Source: Streptomyces sp. CB02366 (GTDB taxonomy: Bacteria > Actinomycetota > Actinomycetes > Streptomycetales > Streptomycetaceae). From it: DNA of 59,933 nt. Positions 17,596-25,733 of this stretch are shown piece after piece (positions within the stretch are counted from its first letter, which is position 1; the number at the start of each line of letters is the position of its first letter). The notes under the pieces were generated by a model. It searched no databases. It had not been told where the DNA came from and saw only the letters and a list, made by a program, of their open reading frames with translations. The stretch is taken from contig NZ_LIVT01000020.1 of assembly GCF_001905905.1 (NCBI RefSeq), forward strand, positions 33,410-93,342. The letters are read 5' to 3'. A program made the position numbers and the translations under genes.

Positions 17596-18873
17596 ATGAC
17601 CAGGCCGCCTGTCCCCGCCGGCGTGCCGGGCGAGTTGCGGAGGCGGCTCGGCGTGCCCGACGCCGTGGTGATCGGCCTCGGGTCGATGATCGGCGCGGGA
17701 ATCTTCGTCGCCCTGGCGCCCGCCGCGCGCGCCGCCGGTTCCGGGCTGCTGATCGGCCTCGCGGTCGCCGGTGCGGTGGCGTACTGCAACGCCACCTCAT
17801 CCGCCCGGCTCGCCGCCCGCTACCCGGCTTCGGGCGGCACGTACGTCTACGGCCGCGAGCGCCTCGGCGACTTCTGGGGGTACCTGGCGGGCTGGGGGTT
17901 CGTGGTCGGCAAGACCGCCTCCTGCGCGGCCATGGCGCTCGCCGTGGGCTCGTACGTCTGGCCGGGACAGGCCCACGCGGTGGCGGTCGCCGCCGTGGTG
18001 GCGCTGACCGCGGTCAACTACGCCGGGGTGCAGAAGTCCGCCTGGCTGACCCGGACCGTCGTCGCCGTGGTGCTGGCCGTGCTCGCCGCGGTGGTGGTCG
18101 CCTCCTTCGCCTCCGGCGAGGCGGACGCGGCTCGCCTGGACCTCGGGCCGGATGCCGATCCGGGCGGTGTCCTCCAAGCGGCGGGGCTGCTGTTCTTCGC
18201 GTTCGCCGGGTACGCCCGCATCGCCACCCTGGGCGAGGAGGTCCGCGACCCCGCACGCACCATCCCCCGCGCCATCCCGATCGCCCTAGGCATCACCCTG
18301 GTCGTCTACGCCCTCGTCGCCGTCTGCGCCCTGCTGGTACTCGGCCCGCGGGGGCTGGCGGAGGCCACCGCGCCGCTCGCGGACACCGCACGGGCCGCGG
18401 GCGCCGCCTGGCTGGCCCCGGTCGTCCGCACCGGCGCGGCCGTCGCGGCGCTCGGCTCGCTCCTGGCCCTGATCCTCGGCGTCTCCCGTACGACCCTGGC
18501 GATGGCCCGCGACCGGCACCTGCCGCACGTCCTGGCGGCCGTCCACCCCCGCCACCAGGTGCCGCACCGGGCCGAGCTGGCCGTGGGCGCGGTGGTGGCG
18601 GTCCTCGCCGCGACGACGGACGTACGCGGGGCGATCGGGTTCTCCTCCTTCGGCGTGCTCGCCTACTACGCCGTCGCCAACGCCTCGGCTTGGACGCTTT
18701 CCCGGGCCGAGGGCCGCCCGCCCCGCGCCGTCCCGGCGGTCGGGCTGGCGGGCTGCCTGGTCCTGGCCTTCGCCCTGCCGGCCTCCTCGGTCCTCACCGG
18801 GGCCGCGGTGCTCGCCCTGGGCGCAGCCGCCTACGGCATCCGGCGCCTGGCCGCCGACCGCCGGGAGCCGTGA
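17596..18873 (+). CDS. APC superfamily amino acid permease
   Basis: A 425-residue permease with about 12 hydrophobic segments and no long soluble domain. Helix 1 carries the APC glycine motif GLGSMIGAGIFVAL (about residues 29-42), which forms the substrate amino-group site, and helix 6 has FFAFAGYARIATLGEEV. It imports or exchanges amino acids or amines; specificity is not predictable. The ATG at 17596 follows GAGGAGTGAGCC. It stands alone and diverges from the secreted protease gene, which could supply peptides or amino acids, though no link is shown. Confidence 0.9.
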   Translation: MTRPPVPAGVPGELRRRLGVPDAVVIGLGSMIGAGIFVALAPAARAAGSGLLIGLAVAGAVAYCNATSSARLAARYPASGGTYVYGRERLGDFWGYLAGWGFVVGKTASCAAMALAVGSYVWPGQAHAVAVAAVVALTAVNYAGVQKSAWLTRTVVAVVLAVLAAVVVASFASGEADAARLDLGPDADPGGVLQAAGLLFFAFAGYARIATLGEEVRDPARTIPRAIPIALGITLVVYALVAVCALLVLGPRGLAEATAPLADTARAAGAAWLAPVVRTGAAVAALGSLLALILGVSRTTLAMARDRHLPHVLAAVHPRHQVPHRAELAVGAVVAVLAATTDVRGAIGFSSFGVLAYYAVANASAWTLSRAEGRPPRAVPAVGLAGCLVLAFALPASSVLTGAAVLALGAAAYGIRRLAADRREP

Positions 18874-19353
18874 GCACTCCGTACGCCGGACCGGGCGGGG
18901 GCCCCTCACGGCCCCTCGTCACCGAGAACGTCGCGCGCCGGCCCCCTGAGCGCCCCCAGGAAGAGCGCCGCGACCGAGACCGCTCCCTCCCCGAGACCGC
19001 CCTCCCCCGGCCCGTCCCCGCCGTTCGGCTCCCCCGCCCCGCAGGCCCCCCGGCAGCAGCGCCGAAGAACCGGGCGACCCTGAAGGGGGCGCCGCCTTGC
19101 CCGCGGCCCGCAGTGGTCGAATCGACGGCTCCCGGCCGCTCCGCGAAGTGTCCCGCCCGCGCCAACGCCTCCGGCCCGCACCGAACCTGATGGGCGATCC
19201 GTCGAGGAGGAGGAGCAGTCGGGACCGGCTCCTTCAGCACGGCGCCCGACGCCGCCAGGGGGGGAATCCCCGCCACCCGGCCCGCGCGACGGGGACCAGC
19301 CGCCCGTACGCGCCCGGCCGGCACACACGTCGCACCGGGCCCGGAAACCACGA
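18874..19353. other. 480-bp stretch with no recognised gene
   Basis: Open frames exist on both strands, but none has a family motif or a convincing start, and all are Arg/Gly/Pro-rich as expected of noncoding high-GC DNA. A decayed gene cannot be excluded. The stretch ends in the two hairpins downstream of tRNA-Ala. Confidence 0.5.
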
Positions 19354-19388
19354 AATCCCGCCCAGTTGAAACAACTGGACGGGATTTC
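19354..19388. terminator. Strong hairpin with 16-base arms downstream of tRNA-Ala
   Basis: Arms 19354-19369 and 19373-19388 pair at 15 of 16 positions around an AAA loop (19370-19372). Read on the minus strand, the sequence ends in ATTT-rich DNA, so it can terminate the tRNA-Ala transcript. It may also stop leftover transcripts from the permease. Confidence 0.75.
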
Positions 19389-19397
19389 ATGAACCCT

Positions 19398-19417
19398 TCA
19401 CGAGCCAACTCGTGAAA
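19398..19417. terminator. Second short hairpin, TTCACGAG-N4-CTCGTGAA
   Basis: A perfect 8-bp stem with a four-base loop, 12 bases from the tRNA 3' end and just before the larger hairpin. It may serve in 3' processing or in tandem termination of the tRNA transcript. Confidence 0.5.
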
Positions 19418-19429
19418 CGGGCCGCTTGT

Positions 19430-19502
19430 GGACCTGTGGGGATTTGAACCCCAGACCCCCTCGATGCGAACGAGGTGCGCTACCAGACTGCGCCACAGGC
19501 CC
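19430..19502 (-). tRNA. tRNA-Ala (anticodon CGC)
   Basis: Reading the minus strand from 19502, a seven-base acceptor stem GGGCCTG pairs with CAGGTCC and includes the G3-U70 pair that marks alanine tRNAs. The anticodon stem CCTCG/CGAGG encloses loop TTCGCAT, giving anticodon CGC for GCG codons. The T arm carries GGTTCAAAT. The 3' CCA is not encoded. Two hairpins follow as terminators. The sepX promoter side begins about 95 bases upstream. Confidence 0.96.
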
Positions 19503-19597
19503 TTGCGACGTGTGAAACTCTAGCACCCTCCAGGGGGTGCTTGGAAATCCGTTCCTCCGCTGGTCAGCGGTGCCGGGGTTTCCGGGCCCCACACGTG

Positions 19598-20812
19598 TCA
19601 CTCGTTGGCCGCGCGCGGCCGGTCCTCGTCGTCGTACTGGTCGAAGAGGGGGGTGCGGCCCCGGTCGCGGTTGCGGCGGGACTGGGGGGCGCGCTGGCGC
19701 GGCGCCGGGTCGACCGGGGGGATCGTCGGGTGCGAGGTGCCCGTCTGCGGCTCGGCGGTGCTGGAGCGGGCCGCGCTCCACGTCTCCGGGTCGCCGACCT
19801 CCACCCCGCCCGTGGCCCGAGGGGCGACGGGCGCGGTGACATAGGTGGGCAGGGGCACGGGAACGGGCTCCCAGCTGTCGCCCTGGACACGGCCGCGCTC
19901 ACGCTGCTGGTCCACCCACTCGGCGTGGTCCGTCTGCTCGACGAGGGCCCGGCGGCCGGCCTCCTGCGGGGAGACCGTGGGGGTGAGCTCCGGCTCCGCG
20001 GCGTGGGCCTCCGGCTCGTCGTCGGGCTCGGCGGCGTCGGGGGCGACGGGCTGGTGCCTGCGCGGGCGGTTCTCGCGCAGCCGCTGCGCCGCGTCCTCGG
20101 CCCGGCGGCGGTCCATGGTGAAGGCGAACCGCCGTCGCTCCTGGGCGCGCAGGTGCACGATGTACGTGCTCAGCAGCACGGCCGGCACGGCGGGCGCCCA
20201 GAGGAAGGCGAGACCGCCCACCGCCGCGACGATCGCGCCGAGGGTGAAGGCGAGGAAGAGGACGACGGTGGTACGCCTGCGCCGTGCCAGGACCTGGGAG
20301 CGCTGGGCGCGCCGGGCCCGTTCGGCGTCGGCCGCGCCGGTGTGCGTGCGCTGCCGGGCGAACGGCGCCTGCCCCGTGGGGCGCCCGCCGGGCCCGCGGT
20401 CGTGCGCCGGGCGGGCCGGGGAGTGGTGTCCGGCCCTGCGCTCGTGCGCCGGCCGGTCGGACGCCGGACTCTCCTGGGTGCGCTCGGGCGCGTGCGCCGG
20501 GTCGCCCAGTCTGGCTTCCGTGTGCGCCGGAGGCGCGGCGAAGGCCCGGACGTCCACGGACTCCATACGGTCCGTTTCCCGGTCCGGGTCGGCGTCGGGC
20601 CCCGCCTCCTCGGCGGTGCGCTCCCGCAGCTCCTTGGCGTACCGGCGCTCCATCGCCGCCCGGCCGGACAGCAGCCGGATGGCGGTGCTGAAGCGCTCGG
20701 TCGGACGGGCCTCGTTCAGCTCGTCCTGCCTGCGGAGCCACATCGGCACCAAGTAGGCGGCCCAGGCCCCGACGATGACTGCGTAGATGAGGCCGCTGCT
20801 GCTCACGCTCAC
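19598..20812 (-). CDS. sepX: SepX/GlpR membrane cell-division protein (gephyrin-like receptor)
   Basis: A 404-residue actinobacterial protein. An N-terminal membrane segment (SGLIYAVIVGAWAAYLVPMW) is followed by ELNEARPTERFSTAIRLL and a long disordered charged region. Two more adjacent hydrophobic segments lie near residues 185-220, then a Pro/Arg-rich tail. This matches the family called SepX in Streptomyces and GlpR (receptor of the gephyrin-like protein Glp) in corynebacteria, a divisome component that recruits Glp. Finding it downstream of glp, mogA, moaC and galU on the same strand supports the call. Two in-frame GTG codons lie at the start; the first is used here. Confidence 0.85.
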   Translation of the reverse strand: MSVSSSGLIYAVIVGAWAAYLVPMWLRRQDELNEARPTERFSTAIRLLSGRAAMERRYAKELRERTAEEAGPDADPDRETDRMESVDVRAFAAPPAHTEARLGDPAHAPERTQESPASDRPAHERRAGHHSPARPAHDRGPGGRPTGQAPFARQRTHTGAADAERARRAQRSQVLARRRRTTVVLFLAFTLGAIVAAVGGLAFLWAPAVPAVLLSTYIVHLRAQERRRFAFTMDRRRAEDAAQRLRENRPRRHQPVAPDAAEPDDEPEAHAAEPELTPTVSPQEAGRRALVEQTDHAEWVDQQRERGRVQGDSWEPVPVPLPTYVTAPVAPRATGGVEVGDPETWSAARSSTAEPQTGTSHPTIPPVDPAPRQRAPQSRRNRDRGRTPLFDQYDDEDRPRAANE

Positions 20813-20963
20813 ACCGTAGAGGGGTTTGCACGGAAGGATCCGCCAATTGGCCCGGTGTGTCGCACGAACCGGCTGATATCACGGACTTTTTTTGTGATGG
20901 TTCGATTCAACAACCGCCGTTCACTCGTTCCCTTTCGGTCGACCGGCGATCAAATTCGAACAC

Positions 20964-21593
20964 CTATTTCATTTCTTCCGGCGGTCCCGGCTCGGGCGGT
21001 GTCGCGGGCCGGGCCCGGCGCCACCGCCGGAGCATCCCCTCGGGGACTTCCTCGGCGGTGAGGGCGAAGATCAGATGGTCCCGCCAGGCCCCGTCGATGT
21101 GCAGATAGCGCGGGCGCACGCCCTCCGAGCGGAATCCGAGTTTCTCCACCACCCGGCGGCTCGGCCCGTTCTCCGGGCGGATGCAGACCTCGATGCGGTG
21201 CAGGCCCACCGTGCGGAAGCAGTGGTCCACGGCGAGCGCCACCGCCGTGGGCATGACCCCGCGACCGGCGACGCCCCGGTCGATCCAGTAGCCGACGTGC
21301 CCGGAGCACATCGAGCCCCAGGTGATCCCCGCGACCGTGAGCTGGCCGACCAGCCGGCCCTCGTACTCGATGGCGAACGGCAGCATCCGCCCCGCGTTCG
21401 CCTCGGCGCGCAGGTGGCGGACCATCTGCCGGTACGTGGGGCGCTGCGCGACCGGGCCGCCGGGGGCGGGCGGCGGAATCGTGGCCTCCCAGGGGCGCAG
21501 CCAGTCGCGGTTGCGCCGGTTGACCTCGCGCCAGGCCCGCTGGTCGCGCATCCTTATCGGGCGCAGGACGATCTCGCCGTCCCTCAGCGTCAC
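20964..21593 (-). CDS. RimJ/RimL-type GNAT acetyltransferase
   Basis: A 209-residue GNAT-family protein of the ribosomal-protein N-acetyltransferase type, with MRDQRAWREVNRRNRDWLRP and the acetyl-CoA motif GYWIDRGVAGRGVMPTAVA. It sits between mogA and sepX on the same strand. The GTG at 21593 is used, but the in-frame codons upstream (LNIATWPV) read as natural protein. A CTG at 21614 overlaps the mogA stop as CTGA, so the true start may be seven codons earlier with translational coupling. The target protein is unknown. Confidence 0.88.
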   Translation of the reverse strand: MTLRDGEIVLRPIRMRDQRAWREVNRRNRDWLRPWEATIPPPAPGGPVAQRPTYRQMVRHLRAEANAGRMLPFAIEYEGRLVGQLTVAGITWGSMCSGHVGYWIDRGVAGRGVMPTAVALAVDHCFRTVGLHRIEVCIRPENGPSRRVVEKLGFRSEGVRPRYLHIDGAWRDHLIFALTAEEVPEGMLRRWRRARPATPPEPGPPEEMK

Positions 21594-21610
21594 CGGCCAG
21601 GTCGCGATGT

Positions 21611-22174
21611 TCAGCTCGGGCTCCCCGGTCGGGGGTGGTCGCCGCCGCGGAGCTGGTCGACGGCGTGCACCAGGAGGCGGCCGAGGACCGCGAGTCCGTC
21701 CTTCACCCCGCCCGTGGAGCCGGGGAGATTGACGATCAGGGTGCGGGAGGCCACGCCCGCCAGACCCCGGGAGAGCGCGGCGGTCGGCACCTGGGCCAGG
21801 CCCTCGGCCCGGATCGCCTCCGGGATGCCGGGGACCTCGTGGTCGAGGACGCGGCGGGTGGCCTCGGGGGTGGCGTCGGTGGGCGAGATGCCCGTACCGC
21901 CGGTGGTGACGATGACGTCGTACCCGGCCGCGACGCCCGCGCGCAGGGCCGCCTCGACCGGATCCCCGTCCGGCACGACCTGCGGGCCGTCGACGGTGAA
22001 GCCGAGGCCGGCCAGCCCTTCGGCGATGAGCGGGCCGCCCTTGTCCGCGTACACCCCGGCGGAGGCCCGGTTGGAGGCGGTGACGACGAGGGCGCGGTAC
22101 GGGGTGCGCGGGGCGGCGGAGGACTGCGGGGCGTGCGCCCCGGGGCCGGGGGTCTCGTGCTCGGGCGGGGTCAC
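21611..22174 (-). CDS. mogA: MogA/MoaB family molybdopterin biosynthesis protein
   Basis: A 187-residue molybdopterin-binding-fold protein. The motif TTGGTGISPTDATPEAT and the downstream GSTGGVKDGLAVL are typical of MogA/MoaB, which adenylylate molybdopterin before metal insertion. The first 25 residues are a Pro-rich extension. Its GTG overlaps the moaC stop as GTGA, and the acetyltransferase follows at once, so it is in an operon. In the corynebacterial and Streptomyces versions of this locus the neighbouring gephyrin-like Glp has a cell-division role; MogA may serve cofactor synthesis only. Confidence 0.92.
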   Translation of the reverse strand: MTPPEHETPGPGAHAPQSSAAPRTPYRALVVTASNRASAGVYADKGGPLIAEGLAGLGFTVDGPQVVPDGDPVEAALRAGVAAGYDVIVTTGGTGISPTDATPEATRRVLDHEVPGIPEAIRAEGLAQVPTAALSRGLAGVASRTLIVNLPGSTGGVKDGLAVLGRLLVHAVDQLRGGDHPRPGSPS

Positions 22175-22671
22175 GCGTCCGTCCCCTCCGGGGCGGGGCG
22201 CCGGTAGTCGCCGGACTTGCCGCCCGACTTCGCCTCGACCCGCACGTCGGTGATGACCGCGCCCTTGTCGACCGCCTTGACCATGTCGACGACCGTGAGG
22301 GCCGCCACCGACACCGCGGTGAGCGCCTCCATCTCGACGCCCGTGCGGTCCGCCGTCTTCACGGTGGCCGTGATCTCGACCGCGTCGTCGGCCACGGCCA
22401 GGTCGACCTTCACACCGGAGACGGCCAGCGGGTGGCAGAGCGGGATCAGGTCGGGGGTGCGCTTGGCCCCCATGATCCCGGCGATCCGGGCGGTGGCGAG
22501 GGCGTCGCCCTTGGGCACCCCCTCGCCGCGCAGCAGCTCGATCACGCGCGGTGCGACGAGCACCCGGCCCGACGCGCGGGCGACGCGGGTGGTGACGTCC
22601 TTCGCCGACACGTCGACCATCCGGGCCGCGCCCGCCTCGTCGATGTGCGTCAGCCTGTTCTGCGTACTCAA
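22171..22671 (-). CDS. moaC: Cyclic pyranopterin monophosphate synthase MoaC
   Basis: A 166-residue protein close to the usual MoaC length. It catalyses the second half of the first step of molybdenum cofactor synthesis, forming cyclic pyranopterin monophosphate. Motifs: LTHIDEAGAARMVDVSAKDV near the start, AGIMGAKRTPDLIPLCHP, GVEMEALTAVSVAALTVVDM, and KSGGKSGDY. I chose TTG at 22671, with GGAG a few bases upstream, over an ATG 22 codons earlier whose product is Pro/Gly-rich and unlike the family. The stop overlaps the mogA GTG. Confidence 0.94.
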   Translation of the reverse strand: MSTQNRLTHIDEAGAARMVDVSAKDVTTRVARASGRVLVAPRVIELLRGEGVPKGDALATARIAGIMGAKRTPDLIPLCHPLAVSGVKVDLAVADDAVEITATVKTADRTGVEMEALTAVSVAALTVVDMVKAVDKGAVITDVRVEAKSGGKSGDYRRPAPEGTDA

Positions 22672-22770
22672 CTCACTCCGCCTAGCGGTAGGGGCGCCGG
22701 TGGGCCTCGGGCCCGGAGGGGGACCTCCGGAAGGCACGGCGGCAGATACCGTACCGCCACGGGGCGGCGG

Positions 22771-24081
22771 TCAGCGGAGCAGGATCACGTCCGTCTCCGT
22801 GCCGGGCTCGACCGAGACGACGTCCTCGTCCACCACGATCAGCGCGTCCGCCTGCGCGAGCGCGGCGATCAGATGCGAGCCGGAGCCGCCGACCGGCTTC
22901 ACCGTGCCCTCCTCCGCGTCGTAGCGGCCGCGCAGGAACTGGCGGCGGCCCTCCGGGGAGGTGAGCGCCTCGTCCGCGTCGAGCCGGGCGCGGACCGTGG
23001 GGCGGCGCACGTCGTCGAGGCCCATCAGGGCGCGGATGGCGGGGCGGACGAACAGCTCGAAGGAGACGTACGACGAGACCGGGTTGCCCGGCAGGGCCAG
23101 CAGCGGGGTGTGGTCCGGGCCGATCGATCCGAAGCCCTGCGGTTTTCCGGGCTGCATGGCGAGCTTGCGGAACTCGACGCCGCTGCCCGGCTCGTCCTCG
23201 TCGCCCACGGAGGACAGCGCCTCCTTGACGACGTCGTACGCGCCGACGCTGACGCCGCCCGTGGTGACGACGATGTCCGCGCGGATCAGCTGGTCCTCGA
23301 TGGCGGCGCGCAGCGTCTCGGCGTCGTCGGTCACCGCGCCGACCCGGTAGGCGATGGCTCCGGCGTCCCGGGCGGCGGCCGTCAGCGCGAAGCTGTTGGA
23401 GTCGTAGATCTGGCCGGCGGTCAGCTTCTCGCCCGGCTGGACCAGTTCGCTGCCGGTGGACAGGACGACCACCCGGGGGCGGGGCCGGACGACCACGGTG
23501 GAGCAGCCGATCGCCGCGAGCAGCCCGATCTGCGCCGGACCGACGACCGATCCGGCGGCCAGGGCCAGGTCGCCCGGCTTGACGTCGCCGCCGGCCTCGC
23601 GCACATGGGCGCCCGCGGTGACGGGCCGGTGCACCCGGACCTCTCCGGTGGCGCCTTCGGGGGCGTCGCTGTGGGCCCGCATGGTGGCGGCGGGGCCCTC
23701 GCCCGTACCGCCGTCGGTCCACTCGACCGGGACCACGGCCTCGGCGCCCGGGGGCAGCGGGGCGCCCGTCATGATGCGGGCGGCCTGTCCCGGCCCCACG
23801 ACCCGGCCGTCGGCGAGCCCCGCGCTGCCCGCGGCCACGTCGCCGATGACGGTGAGGACCGCGGGGAACTCCTCGCTCGCCCCCTCGACATCGGCGACCC
23901 GGACCGCGTACCCGTCCATGGAGCTGTTGTCGAAGGGCGGCAGGGCCACCTCCACGACGACGTCCTTGACGAGTACGCAGCCCTGGGCGTCGGGCAGTTG
24001 CAGCTCGATGGGCTCCAGCGGACGAATGGAGGCGAGGATGTCGTCCAGGTGCTCGTCGACCGACCAGATCGTGCTGCTCAC
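22771..24081 (-). CDS. glp: Gephyrin-like molybdotransferase Glp (MoeA family)
   Basis: A 436-residue MoeA/gephyrin-E-domain protein. It shows the MoeA start (WSVDEHLDDILASIRPLEPI), PPFDNSSMDGYAVR, the GAPLPPGAEAVVPVE region, and a MoCF-binding motif in TTGGVSVGAYDVVKE, then PGNPVSSYVSFELFVRPA. In corynebacteria the orthologue, Glp, binds FtsZ and the membrane receptor GlpR. Here the SepX/GlpR gene lies four genes downstream. The GTG at 24081 lies four bases after the galU stop, and its ribosome-binding site is inside the galU end. Whether it makes molybdenum cofactor, acts in division, or both, cannot be settled from sequence. Confidence 0.9.
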   Translation of the reverse strand: MSSTIWSVDEHLDDILASIRPLEPIELQLPDAQGCVLVKDVVVEVALPPFDNSSMDGYAVRVADVEGASEEFPAVLTVIGDVAAGSAGLADGRVVGPGQAARIMTGAPLPPGAEAVVPVEWTDGGTGEGPAATMRAHSDAPEGATGEVRVHRPVTAGAHVREAGGDVKPGDLALAAGSVVGPAQIGLLAAIGCSTVVVRPRPRVVVLSTGSELVQPGEKLTAGQIYDSNSFALTAAARDAGAIAYRVGAVTDDAETLRAAIEDQLIRADIVVTTGGVSVGAYDVVKEALSSVGDEDEPGSGVEFRKLAMQPGKPQGFGSIGPDHTPLLALPGNPVSSYVSFELFVRPAIRALMGLDDVRRPTVRARLDADEALTSPEGRRQFLRGRYDAEEGTVKPVGGSGSHLIAALAQADALIVVDEDVVSVEPGTETDVILLR

Positions 24082-24085
24082 GGGG

Positions 24086-24988
24086 TCACATCTCCTCAGC
24101 GACGTACTTGCGCAGCCAGGTCCGGAAGTCCGGACCCAGGTCTTCACGTTCGCACGCCAGTCTGACGATGGCGCGCAGGTAGTCGCCGCGGTCGCCGGTG
24201 TCGTAGCGGCGGCCCTTGAAGACGACGCCGTGCACGGGGCCGCCGATCGTCTCGTCGGCGGCGAGCAGCTGGAGCGCGTCGGTGAGCTGGATCTCGCCGC
24301 CGCGGCCCGGCTCGGTGTGTCGCAGTATGTCGAAGACCGCGGGGTCCAGGACGTACCGGCCGATGATGGCGAGGTTGCTGGGGGCGTCGGCCGGGTCCGG
24401 CTTCTCGACCAGGTCGGTCACCCGGACGACGTCGCCGTCGACGGTGGCGTCCGCCGCCGCGCAGCCGTACAGGTGGATCTGGGAGGGCTCGACCTCCATC
24501 AGCGCGACGACGCTGCCGCCCTCGCGCTCCTGGACCTCGACCATCCGGGCCAGCAGCGGGTCGCGCGGGTCGATCAGGTCGTCGCCGAGGAGCACCGCGA
24601 AGGGCTGGTCGCCCACGTGCGGAGCGGCGCACAGCACGGCGTGCCCGAGGCCGCGGGGGTCGCCCTGGCGGACGTAGTGCATGGTGGCCAGGTCGCTGGA
24701 CTCCTGGACCTTGGCGAGGCGTTCCGCGTCTCCCTTGCGGGTGAGGGCGGACTCCAGCTCGTAGTTGCGGTCGAAGTGGTCCTCGAGCGGGCGCTTGTTG
24801 CGACCGGTGATCATCAGCACGTCGGAGAGGCCCGCCGCGACGGCCTCCTCGACGACATACTGGATGGCCGGCTTGTCGACGACAGGCAGCATCTCCTTGG
24901 GAGTGGCCTTCGTGGCGGGCAGGAACCGGGTGCCGAGACCTGCTGCCGGAATGACGGCCTTGCTGATCCTGGGGTGCGACTGAGTCAT
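24086..24988 (-). CDS. galU: UTP-glucose-1-phosphate uridylyltransferase GalU
   Basis: A 300-residue nucleotidyltransferase making UDP-glucose from UTP and glucose-1-phosphate for envelope polysaccharides, glycogen-like polymers and trehalose. The nucleotide-binding signature AAGLGTRFLPATKATPKEML is at residues 15-34, and VVDKPAIQYVVEEAVAAG and LGDDLIDP follow. The length fits the family. It is the first gene of the minus-strand run galU-glp-moaC-mogA-acetyltransferase-sepX and diverges from the folate cyclo-ligase gene. Confidence 0.95.
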   Translation of the reverse strand: MTQSHPRISKAVIPAAGLGTRFLPATKATPKEMLPVVDKPAIQYVVEEAVAAGLSDVLMITGRNKRPLEDHFDRNYELESALTRKGDAERLAKVQESSDLATMHYVRQGDPRGLGHAVLCAAPHVGDQPFAVLLGDDLIDPRDPLLARMVEVQEREGGSVVALMEVEPSQIHLYGCAAADATVDGDVVRVTDLVEKPDPADAPSNLAIIGRYVLDPAVFDILRHTEPGRGGEIQLTDALQLLAADETIGGPVHGVVFKGRRYDTGDRGDYLRAIVRLACEREDLGPDFRTWLRKYVAEEM

Positions 24989-25033
24989 AGCCAGACCTTA
25001 CCGGCTGCGCACGACCGAAGGCCGATATTCCGG

Positions 25034-25062
25034 TTAACTTCATCCTGACATATGCCTATAAG
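25034..25062 (+). promoter_or_regulatory. Promoter candidate TTAACT-17 bp-TATAAG
   Basis: A vegetative-type -35 (25034-25039) and -10 (25057-25062) with a 17-base spacer lie just before the folate cyclo-ligase gene. Transcription would begin near 25069, downstream of the upstream ATG at 25052. This favours the ATG at 25082 as the real start, on a short leader. Confidence 0.5.
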
Positions 25063-25081
25063 AGAGTCGCGTGAGTCACAC

Positions 25082-25708
25082 ATGAGCACGGACAGGTCCG
25101 GTTTCCTCGCCGCCCCCTCCCCCGAGGCCTCCGCGAAGGGCCTCCTCCGCCGCGAACTGCTCGCCGCGCGGGCCCTCCTGACGAAGGAGGACGTGGCCCG
25201 GGCCGCCGTGCTCCTCGCCGGGTCGGCGCTGCTGCTGCCCGAGCTGGCCGAGGCCCGCACGGTCGCCGCGTACGTCTCCGTGGGCCGCGAACCGGGCACC
25301 CGCGACCTCCTGGAAGCGCTGCGCGAGCGGGGGGCGCGTGTGCTGCTCCCGGTCCTCCTGCCCGACAACGACCTGGACTGGGCCGCGTACGAGGGGGCGG
25401 AACGCCTGCTGCCGGCCGGGCGCGGCCTCCTCGAACCGGCCGGGCCGCGCCTCGGCCCGGCCGCCGTCCTGGAGGCCGACGCCGTGCTGCTGCCGGGGCT
25501 GGCGGTGGACGGGAACGGGATGCGGCTGGGGCGCGGCGGCGGCAGCTACGACCGGGTGCTGGCCCGGCTGACGGCCGCCGGGGCGCATCCGCCGCTCGTC
25601 GTCCTCCTGTACGAGAACGAGGTGGTCGCGCAGCTCCCCTCGGAAGCGCACGACCACCCCGTGGACGCCGTGGTCACCCCGGCCGGAACGCGCCGCTTCG
25701 CTTCCTGA
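25082..25708 (+). CDS. 5-formyltetrahydrofolate cyclo-ligase
   Basis: A 208-residue enzyme that converts 5-formyltetrahydrofolate to 5,10-methenyltetrahydrofolate using ATP. Recognised by KGLLRRELLAARALL near the start, AAYVSVGREPGTRDLL, LLPGLAVDGNGMRLGRGGG and SYDRVLARL. The start at 25082 is chosen because the promoter candidate makes the earlier ATG (25052) fall at or before the transcription start. It converges with the penicillin acylase gene, 25 bases away. The pairing of this gene divergent to galU is a common Streptomyces arrangement. Confidence 0.92.
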   Translation: MSTDRSGFLAAPSPEASAKGLLRRELLAARALLTKEDVARAAVLLAGSALLLPELAEARTVAAYVSVGREPGTRDLLEALRERGARVLLPVLLPDNDLDWAAYEGAERLLPAGRGLLEPAGPRLGPAAVLEADAVLLPGLAVDGNGMRLGRGGGSYDRVLARLTAAGAHPPLVVLLYENEVVAQLPSEAHDHPVDAVVTPAGTRRFAS

Positions 25709-25733
25709 GCTCCGCGGGCGGCGACCCGGCTCC

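Noticed and set aside
18874..19353. Possible gene on either strand between the permease and tRNA-Ala
   Set aside because: Frames lack motifs and plausible starts; composition is that of shadow frames.
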